From the NCBI GenBank assembly GCA_964019055.1, contig OZ025206.1, forward strand, positions 1,985,001-2,049,000: 64,000 bases of DNA, in the 5' to 3' direction. Positions within the stretch are counted from its first letter, which is position 1. Every line of letters starts with the position of its first letter. The translations under genes and the position numbers were made by a program. The notes beneath the pieces were generated by a model. The model was given only the letters and a program-made list of their open reading frames with translations. It was not told the origin of the DNA and did not search any database. Positions 56,901 through 64,000 of this stretch are shown one piece after another. Source of the stretch: Anthopleura xanthogrammica (Eukaryota; Cnidaria; Anthozoa; Actiniaria; Actiniidae).

Positions 56901-59900
56901 TATCTTTCTCGTTGTCTAGATACTTGCACCATAATCCTTGGGACTGCACATGCGCACTGAAGTGGATGATTGATTTAATGAAAGACACGTTGATGAGACC
57001 TCTACTCATTCATCCCACATGCGCAACTCCAAAGAAACTCAGGGGTATAAGACTCGTAGAACTACAAGACCAGGACTATTGTGGTAAGAAAATGCTTGCA
57101 AGAAAATCAATAGCCAATGTGCCTGACCTCGAAATTCTATCACAAAGCATGATGGGAAAGTGAGTTCTTACGCTTTTTTGGATCTTCTAAAGAATCATCT
57201 GACAATTTTTCCTTCGACATTTTCTATGGAAATAAAAGGATTTCAGCAGACGAAAATAACAGAGTATTTTTTTCTGATAGTTCCTTTGATTTCCCTGTTA
57301 CATTTTTAAAGAACTCACTTACCCAGAGTGCTTTATAAGCTTTGATGCACATTGCCTATTGGCTAATCAGATCGCGAATCATGTTTTCAAAAAACGAAAC
57401 AATCCCATGTGTCTTTGCGCGCCCAATCCTTGAGCAGAAAAAAAATCAGACAAAACAAAATGGTGGACAAGCACAATCAAGGAGAAGTACCATTTAGCCG
57501 AGAATTTTAAAGCTTTAAAATGTTTCTACCTTAAAGAATATGTTGTGCAGATAAGACTAGGACTTTTCCTTTATCGGTCAGGTTTTTTTTTTATTAAAGA
57601 GTGGCAGCTTAAACGATCTCGAAGAAGCTGATTCACTATTTTCCATGCATCGGTTCACTGGTCAAACACAAAGCATTCAGTCGAGGTCCCCAAAAAAGTG
57701 CGAGCAAGAGGGCAGGGTCTTATAAATAGAAAGTTTCACAGCAGCAATGTTATGGGGCAGGAAAAATACAATGTTTTTCAGGTATGACAAGAGATTTCTC
57801 TTCCCCAAAGAGAAAACTTCTATTGTTTTGCCCCACAACCTGGTTGCTGTGACAACCCTCTATACTACTTATTACTGTCCGACTGCACTGACCATCGAAT
57901 GTTTTTCTTAGTAATCAAAGAATGCTCGGAATGTGATGACGCAGCTGATTGTATACCAAATAACAACGAGTATACATGTATTTGTCGATCAACTTATCAT
58001 GGTAATGGAAGGTATTGTGCAGGTATGTAATTGACCTTTATCATAATGGCCGCCATCTCATTAGCCTAAAACAAGAAAATGAATGTCTACAAATAATCAA
58101 ACACCCCCACATGAAAGTAAATACTACCAATAAGCAGAACTATGCAGTATTAAAGTGCTCACATTAATCATTAAGGAGTTATTAATATTTTAAACTTAGA
58201 AAAAAACATGAAAACGAGGCCAAAAAGGCCAGGAGTGCATTTTCCACACCAATCCTTTAAAATTCAAACCTTTATAGCTCTGCAGACTTTGGTGATCTTT
58301 TTCTCAAATTTGGCCAGATTGCTAATTCTAGCATTCCCTTTTGCATGAAAGTAATGATTTCATTAAAACATTTGTCTAAAATACATAAGCAAGAATATGG
58401 CTTTGAAGGAAAATTTCAATTTTGCCGAAACCTCGTACTAGGATGAAGAAACTGGGAATGGGGAATAAAACACTATCACAGGAGTTTTCCGATCCGAAGT
58501 CATCAAAGAGACTGGAACATATCTTTATCGAATTCGTGCTTTGCGCATGTACCGCTGCTTTCCTTAATTACGGAATCAATCACTCACTGAGGATTAGCCT
58601 CATTTCAGGGTCAAAATATTCACCAAGTACCAACGGTAAAGAATACACAACTTCAACAATACAAACACTTTGGAATTCCACGGACCTTCACTGGAACACA
58701 TGAATATTCTACACAAAATTGAGGCTAACCTTGAGCCACAGAAAATTTCAAACTGGAGTATTTTTTGCAAAAATTCAGGGAATCTGTTCCACCTTCAGAA
58801 CCTAACCCAATAAATCACAACTCACTCTGACGTCAAAGCAGCTCAATTTGGAGAACAAAACAAAAGAATTTCAATCTTTTGAGAATTAGAAACCTATTGT
58901 TTTGTCTTCCAAATTGAGCTGCATCCCGACTTCCCGCAAGGGGTCTATAGCTTTATGGACCCTTGCGATATAATGGTTAGATATCTTATAACTTTGATTT
59001 CTTTGTGCTCATAGACAAGGACGAATGTGCCGTGAGCTCGACGAACAACTGTAAAACAAATGAATTGTGTGAAAACTTTGCCGGTGGATATCAGTGTGTT
59101 TGTTCCGGAGGATTTCAACGAGTGAAAGGAGACTGTGTTGGTAAGGAGTACTTAAATAGATGAATTAGAGTGCATATGTACACGAGGAATTTGCTGGTAA
59201 CAGCAAACCAACCGACCGACCAACCAACCAAAAAACACATCACATAAACGCTGACCCAAAAAAAACCGAAAGCAAAGCAATGAGAAAGCTGCATATCATG
59301 GCTGAAAGCCTAGAATAGCATAGTATAGTATAGCATGGCATTGCATGGCATGATATAACATAGTAAAGTATAAGCAGCACAGTATAGCATGCATGGCATG
59401 ACATGGCATGGCACAGTATAGCATAGCACGGCATGTTATACAAAGTAAAGTATAGACAGCACAGCATAACAGAGCATGTTATGACATGACATGACATGGC
59501 ACAATATAGCACAGCACAGCACAGCACAGCACAGCACAGCACAGCACAGCACAGCACAGCACAGCACAGCACAGCACAGCACAGCACAGCACAGCACAGC
59601 ACAGCACAGCACAGCACAGCACAGCACAGCACAGCACAGCACAGCACAGCACAGCACAGCACAGCACAGCACAGCACAGCACAGCACAGCACAGCACAGC
59701 ACAGCACAGCACAGCACAGCACAGCACAGCACAGCACAGCACAGCACAGCACAGCACAGCACAGCACAGCACAGCACAGCACAGCACAGCACAGCACAGC
59801 ACAGCACAGCACAGCACAGCACAGCACAGCACAGCACAGCACAGCACAGCACAGCACAGCACAGCACAGCACAGCACAGCACAGCACAGCACAGCACAGC

Positions 59901-60792
59901 ACAGCACAGCACAGCACAGCACAGCACAGCACAGCACAGCACAGCACAGCACAGCACAGCACAGCACAGCACAGCACAGCACAGCACAGCACAGCACAGC
60001 ACAGCACAGCACAGCACAGCACAGCACAGCACAGCATAGCACAGCACAGCACAGCACAGCATAACCTTATTTACTTTTTATTTTGGATTAGATATCAACG
60101 AATGTGAGCCTCCTCCGGTTGGGTGTGGTCCAGTACAAGGAAAATGTAAGAACACTATGGGTAGCTATCAGTGTATCTGCCACCCTGGCCTCAAATACAC
60201 CTCAGATCAAGGATGCATCGGTGAGAAATAGTTAGTAGACTGAAATACAGATCTTAATTCCATCGTTTTCATTTGTGACTATTTGACTATTACATATTAA
60301 CTAGTACTATCTACCACTCTACTTTTCCTTATATGCATTCTGCATAGAAACCCTCACACTGTGGCCAACAAGACACGTCATTATATATTTACTTCAGCTT
60401 CTCAATAGTTCCCTTCACAGTTCCCTGCGCCGTCGAAGCGAGACGAACGGTGACCTTGCAATGATATATACCTTTTTTTAACACCTTTTCGCATGTCTCT
60501 ATCATTGCAAGCTCACCGTTCGTCTCGCTTCGATGCAAAGGCACATCCGGCACAGATACCTTTCAAGATGGCGCAGGAACTGTGAAAGGGACTATTCACT
60601 CATGGTAAAATTGAATATAAACATTGTTTTTATTTTCAGATTTTGACGAGTGTAAATCTGGCACAGATCCATGCAAGGAGATAGCACACAGTACATGTGT
60701 TAACAAGGCAATCATTGCTGTCGGAGACAAGGGCTATTCTTGTCAGTGTGAAAAGGGATATATCAAATCAGGCGAGGCTTGCATAATGAAAG
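53990..60792 (+). CDS. Secreted or membrane protein: LRRs, LRR C-cap and four EGF-like domains (3' end not resolved)
   Basis: Exons 53990-54159, 54882-54953, 55802-55870, 56545-56631, 56920-57083, 57912-58022, 59015-59140, 60092-60220 and 60640-60792 keep frame throughout (360 codons). The start [20 protein letters not shown] is a signal peptide, followed by an LRR N-cap (CKGSKHIP). Leucine-rich repeats follow about one per exon in phase 2: [55 protein letters not shown]. The C-cap is [14 protein letters not shown] with later Cys residues. Then phase-1 exons each carry one EGF-like module; three begin with calcium-binding signatures (DKDEC, DINEC, DFDEC). The last exon reads into TGA at 60819-60821 if the donor GTTTGT at 60793 is ignored; phase continuity suggests more exons beyond. 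Such ectodomains occur in receptors and matrix proteins; no family name is justified. Confidence 0.85.
54381..54712. repeat. Nested inverted repeats in the first intron of the LRR-EGF gene
   Basis: An outer pair TTTATTATATGAAAT (54384) / ATTTCATATAATAAA (54550) encloses CCACCAGTGGCCAGTGGGG. Directly after it lies a second palindrome, 54571-54708: CATTACATGG ... GAGATACGAATTTTATCTTC pairs with GAAGATAAAATTCGTATCTC ... CCATGTAAT, centre TCGTTCGCTGCGCTCACTCG. Confidence 0.8.
54726..54768 (-). mobile_element. Family B MITE fragment
   Basis: Only the left end is present: TAGACCCTTTGTAGCAAGTC, GGAATGCAGCTCAAAAT. It stops before the palindromic centre. Confidence 0.6.
55394..55765 (+). repeat. CCAT-type minisatellite in an intron of the LRR-EGF gene
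   Basis: Imperfect units such as CCATCCATCCATTCTTCCATC + TACCCA, ending only about 35 bp before the 55802-55870 LRR exon. Apparent Pro-Ser-Ile-His frames across it are repeat artefacts. Confidence 0.93.
57720..57868 (+). mobile_element. Family C palindromic element, copy 2
   Basis: ATAGAAAGTTTCACAGCAGC on the left and GTTGCTGTGACAACCCTCTAT on the right pair, as do GGGGCAGGAAAAATACAATG and TTCTATTGTTTTGCCCC. In an intron of the LRR-EGF gene; related to 34779-34918. Confidence 0.75.
58826..58951 (+). mobile_element. Family B palindromic MITE, copy 5
   Basis: GACGTCAAAGCAGCTCAATT...GAGAATTAGAAACCTATTG...CCAAATTGAGCTGCATCCCG, ending CAAGGGGTCTATAG. Closest in order to the copy at 8621, in an intron of the LRR-EGF gene. 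Confidence 0.85.
59310..60061 (+). repeat. Pentamer array (CAGCA)n with a decayed left shoulder
   Basis: From 59506 to 60060 there are about 110 pentamers of AGCAC type with a single visible interruption (AGCATAGCAC at about 60036). To the left, 59310-59505 holds diverged pentamers (AGCAT, AGTAT, GGCAT, ATGAC). It fills most of the intron between exons 59015-59140 and 60092-60220. The long frames in all directions are artefacts of a stop-free unit. Confidence 0.97.
60406..60597. mobile_element. Inverted-repeat element with nested palindrome
   Basis: Outer arms: AGTTCCCTTCACAGTTCCCTGCGCC and GGCGCAGGAACTGTGAAAGGGACTA-like. Inner arms: CGAAGCGAGACGAACGGTGA and CACCGTTCGTCTCGCTTCG, then CTTGCAATGATA / TATCATTGCAAG. 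About 190 bp, in an intron of the LRR-EGF gene. Confidence 0.8.
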
Positions 60793-62859
60793 GTTTGTAT
60801 CAAAATCTATACACCGAATGAAAATTGTCCGCGCGCTCGCTTATGCTGCATTGAAGTCAGGCATATTCTGTTAGGAAGGATAACTCCTGGCTTGTGGGGG
60901 ATATTCCTGGTTCGAGTACGGTCAAATTTCTACGCATGCCTCCGCCTGAGGCGCAGGCGCGTCGATCTGTTTTCCCGCCAAAACCTCCCAAGTTTCTCAT
61001 TGTTTAATCTCTTTCCTCAAGTAGAATTATTTAGATAAAAGGTGAAAATTAACTTGAATCACAAAATACCGCCTTTTTTTTGTTTGAGGCGGAAATAACG
61101 TTCTCTCATTATAGTACAATGTTAAATACTTGGAAATATCCATGAAGTAGAAGTGAATGAGAATTAGTCACAAGAAACTAAAATTGAAATTGCTTTTGTT
61201 AATATTGCTGGTTTTCGTAGCCGCCATCTTGGTTGTCTTTTGTTATTTCGTTCTGTTGATAGCCGCGCGACAGCAAAATACTTCAGTATTAACGTGCTAA
61301 TTTACGGTACGTTTATGTGTAGAATTTCTCACGCTATAGCCATTTACATAATTCGACATGTAATCATGGTAGCTGGAGTCTTTCAGAGGACAAAATCGAG
61401 AGAAAATTCTGAAGAAAAGCATTAGGACTAAGTGACTAGCTCAGAAACGTCAAGAAAGAATCCACCGGATAAATTAAATCGTTCATGGAACATCACCTCA
61501 GTTTTTCACAATCAAAGACTGATTAAAACAATAAAGTTTTTTTAGGATATATTTTTGAACCCAAAATATGGTCGTTTACTAAATACCGGCCCCTTGCTGT
61601 CAACCACTATATTTCAATTAAAAATTACACTTTCTTTCTGGACAAGTTTTTCGCCAGAATCCTAACAGTTTTTATCATTGCGGCTTTTATATTAGAGCAG
61701 TCCGCCATGATTATTTGAATTTAACCAAAAAATCTTTAATCACATGAAGTTTCCCTAGAAGAACGAACGTAGTAGGTGTGGCAGTGGCAATATATAATAA
61801 TATACTTATGAGGTCGGATCCCAAAGAAATTCCTTAAATATGGTGGCTCCCAACCCCCCTCCCCCCTGGAAATCCGTCCATGCTTCAAAAGAAGACAAAA
61901 ATGAAATTCAGATCATGGTAGACAAATGACAAGATAATTTGTCTTGTTTTATTATTGAATTATTATTCTTATTAGTCTAAATGGCTAACTTAATTTTGCT
62001 GTGTTGTCAACTCCTTCAAGTTCTAGCTAATTATCAGTAATTATAGCACAATTGTAAAGACATCTGGATATCCATGAAGTAGAAGCGAATAGGACAATAA
62101 CATGACTTTTGGAGGACATATTGTTTATTTGTGGCCCGAGTAGCATCAATTTTGCGCCCGAGAGCAGCGAGGGGCAGCGAGGGTGCAAACAATGCTACGA
62201 GAGCCACAAATAAACAATATGTTATTATCGTTATCATTAATATACAAGACCAAATTATACAAAGTCTTCAATATCAAAAGATAGAATTTTGATAAAACAT
62301 TTTACATTCAAAAACAAAGTTTTTATACATATAAAACAAGAAAACATCAAACGCACGCGCTTTGAAATGGTTTCCTTAAGATCTGATTGGCTGACAGCAG
62401 TCCTAAGACATTCAGTCTCAACCAATCAGATCGAAGCAGGGCGGTAAATGCATTTGCTGCCCGCGCGCTTGTCGTTTGGCCCGCTAGACTGAACGTTTTA
62501 GTGAGGGCAGTTTAATATTTGGCCTTGTATATTGATGATAATGAGAATTAGTCACAAGAAACTAAAATTGAATTTGTTTTTGTTAACATTTCTGTTTTTC
62601 GTAGCCGCCATCTTGATTGAACTGAACAAAAACATTGTAATTAGTTTGTTGTATCAACAAACATGAAGTATTCTAGACTATCTTTTTATTTAAGTGTCTA
62701 TTCGTTCAAGCGCTTTCGCACTACTTAGGGACACTTTTCTCACTCGCAAACATTACCGCTGCTTATTAAGTGTTCAGTGTACATGTTACGTCTCAGTTAG
62801 ATATTACAGTGCTTATATATGCGACAATTTTAACGTAAATATCTGTTCATTTTCTGATC
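60793..62859. other. Region right of the last EGF exon, no gene seen
   Basis: Either an intron of the LRR-EGF gene or its 3' flank. It contains a duplicated segment (61115-61240 and 62060-62620) whose second copy is interrupted by inverted-repeat DNA at 62090-62540. A candidate AATAAA for the minus-strand GPCR lies at 62691-62686. Confidence 0.55.
62090..62540. mobile_element. Composite inverted-repeat insertion
   Basis: Two parts. A palindrome at 62092-62230 has ATATTGTTTATTTGTGGC / CCACAAATAAACAATAT arms around a CGAGAGCAGCGAGGGG centre. A second unit, 62226-62540, has TTATCATTAATATACAAGAC at the left and GGCCTTGTATATTGATGATAA at the right. Sequence on both sides continues the duplicated segment seen intact at 61115-61240. 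Confidence 0.75.
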
Positions 62860-63855
62860 TTAGGTAGTTTCCCTGCAGCAAAGTTTTTTTAGTCCTCGTC
62901 TAAAGTCTTTCAGGAACACAAAATAGATGCAGGGATTGAATGCCGGTATTAGGCACCACAGAAAAATAAAAGCAAAATATATGTTCTTGAATGTTTCAAT
63001 GTCCATTGAATCAATTGAAGGATGTCGGAACAAGTTTAAGAAATACCATATCGCCAAAGGAAACCAACCAATGGTGAACACTGCAATTATAGTTATTGAC
63101 ATGTTGAATAGTCGTCTGTTTCTCCGCTGTCGTGAAAGTATTTCTTTTCTTTCAATCAACTCAATGACAATGTTCAAGCTTTTACGTAGTTTATAATGTA
63201 TAATGAGATACAAGATTATGACAGTGACACAAGGAATAGCAAAGCCCATTATTGTAAGTATAGAATAGAATATCAAATAAGCTGTTATCTGGTTAAATGC
63301 TGGTGACCAAGAAGTTATGCACATCGTATAACCAAATTCATTGGCCAGGCGACTGATGTAAAAGTATGGAGAGAGGAGAGCCATGGCTACGATCCAAGGG
63401 ATAGAGATCAGAATCCATCTTGTCTTAGAAGTTAAAATCTGTCTTTGAGATGGGTAAACGACAGCCATAAACCTTATGAAAGCAATAATGACAAGATTCA
63501 TAGACGATACGTATGGTGATATGCCAGAGAGGAAAGGAACCAGTTTACACAGTGCTTCACCAAGAGGACCCTCCACTAACCACTCTCCTGGCCGTACTAT
63601 ATGCCCTGAAACCATCCATGGCAGTGCTATCAAGGGAACGAGCAAGTCTGATACAGCCATATTGACAATCAAATAGTTCATACTTGTCCTCAAGTTTTGA
63701 TTGTAAAACACGACAGTGATGACGAGTACATTACCAGGTAGAGTCAAGACAATTAGGATAGAGTACAAGGTTATTTTAGTATGATCTAGGAGTTGTCCTG
63801 GTGTCCAGATCCATCCTAGTGTTTCATTAGCATGTGATGAATTGTTCAGGTACAT
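62860..63855 (-). CDS. Rhodopsin-class G-protein-coupled receptor (peptide-receptor-like)
   Basis: A single coding exon of 331 residues, TGA/TAG end at 62860. Seven membrane segments are clear. Class A marks: Asn42 in TM1 (LPGNVLV), Asp70 in TM2 (NMAVSDLL), Cys103 before TM3 for the ECL2 disulfide, Arg128 in IRF replacing DRY, Trp/Pro in TM6 (GWFPLAIW) and NPCIY in TM7, then helix 8 and a CC palmitoylation-type pair (LKKLCC). N-glycosylation sequons lie at residues 4, 5 and 10. The style resembles peptide-type receptors (tachykinin/NPY-like), but cnidarian receptors of this kind are usually orphan, so no ligand is claimed. The frame extends 14 codons upstream to an ATG at 63897, but TTTCACAG at 63872-63865 looks like an acceptor, so I start at 63855. 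It is opposite to, and perhaps nested in, the LRR-EGF gene. Confidence 0.88.
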   Translation of the reverse strand: MYLNNSSHANETLGWIWTPGQLLDHTKITLYSILIVLTLPGNVLVITVVFYNQNLRTSMNYLIVNMAVSDLLVPLIALPWMVSGHIVRPGEWLVEGPLGEALCKLVPFLSGISPYVSSMNLVIIAFIRFMAVVYPSQRQILTSKTRWILISIPWIVAMALLSPYFYISRLANEFGYTMCITSWSPAFNQITAYLIFYSILTIMGFAIPCVTVIILYLIIHYKLRKSLNIVIELIERKEILSRQRRNRRLFNMSITIIAVFTIGWFPLAIWYFLNLFRHPSIDSMDIETFKNIYFAFIFLWCLIPAFNPCIYFVFLKDFRRGLKKLCCRETT

Positions 63856-64000
63856 TGACGATATCTGTGAAATAATTATAAAGTATAAGAATATCATGCA
63901 AAATTCAGGAGGTTTTTTGGAAACTGAGAAAGAATAAAAAAAAGAAAAGGGAAAAAACTGGATTATAATGTTTTGTAAAGGAAACTTTCGACCAATAATC

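Noticed and set aside
59240..60107. Open frames of 180-270 codons on both strands (Cys-Cys-Ala-Val-Leu or Ser-Thr-Ala-Gln-His repeats)
   Set aside because: They are translations of the AGCAC pentamer array, which has no stop codon in any frame.

Overview
The window is animal nuclear DNA: AT-rich, intron-rich and full of short inverted-repeat transposons and microsatellites. The gene set (a SETD2 with WW and SRI domains, a single Milton/TRAK gene, a divergent opsin, a rhodopsin-class peptide-like GPCR, a secreted fibronectin-type-II protein and an LRR-EGF ectodomain gene) fits a cnidarian, most likely an anthozoan such as a stony coral. The lineage is an inference from gene style; no species marker was seen.

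Layout. Bases 229-8537 (+): the 3' half of SETD2, 12 exons, entered from the left edge. Bases 8538-12891: repeat-rich intergenic DNA plus both 3' UTRs. Bases 12892-34083 (-): a complete trafficking kinesin-binding protein (TRAK/Milton) gene in 17 exons. Its large 5' introns hold a truncated LINE inside a GA microsatellite and several palindromic elements. Bases 34084-38105: intergenic, with at least two large inverted-repeat elements, a palindromic MITE and a tRNA-derived SINE. Bases 38106-40098 (-): a two-exon opsin. Bases 40150-48930: a long gene-poor stretch holding a 42-bp satellite with about 20 copies. Bases 49039-51645 (+): a secreted protein of four FN2 domains, one per exon, with a TATA box and a 3' UTR exon reaching about 53145. 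Bases 53990-60792 (+): a signal peptide, LRRs, an LRR C-cap and four EGF-like domains; the gene probably continues beyond the window. Bases 62860-63855 (-): a rhodopsin-class GPCR, possibly nested in an intron of the LRR-EGF gene.

The genes are functionally unrelated neighbours (chromatin, mitochondrial transport, light sensing, secreted matrix or recognition proteins, peptide-type signalling), as is normal for an animal chromosome. No operon, CRISPR array, rRNA or intact tRNA gene was seen. The points most worth checking are the opsin with Lys-Thr-Ser in place of the E/DRY triad, a tandem splice donor in TRAK whose stronger site shifts the frame, a GC-AG intron in TRAK, the TAATTA-bearing 42-bp satellite, and a duplicated segment that preserves both the empty and the filled site of a mobile element. 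Exon borders were placed by eye from splice signals, reading phase and family similarity; no transcript data were available.
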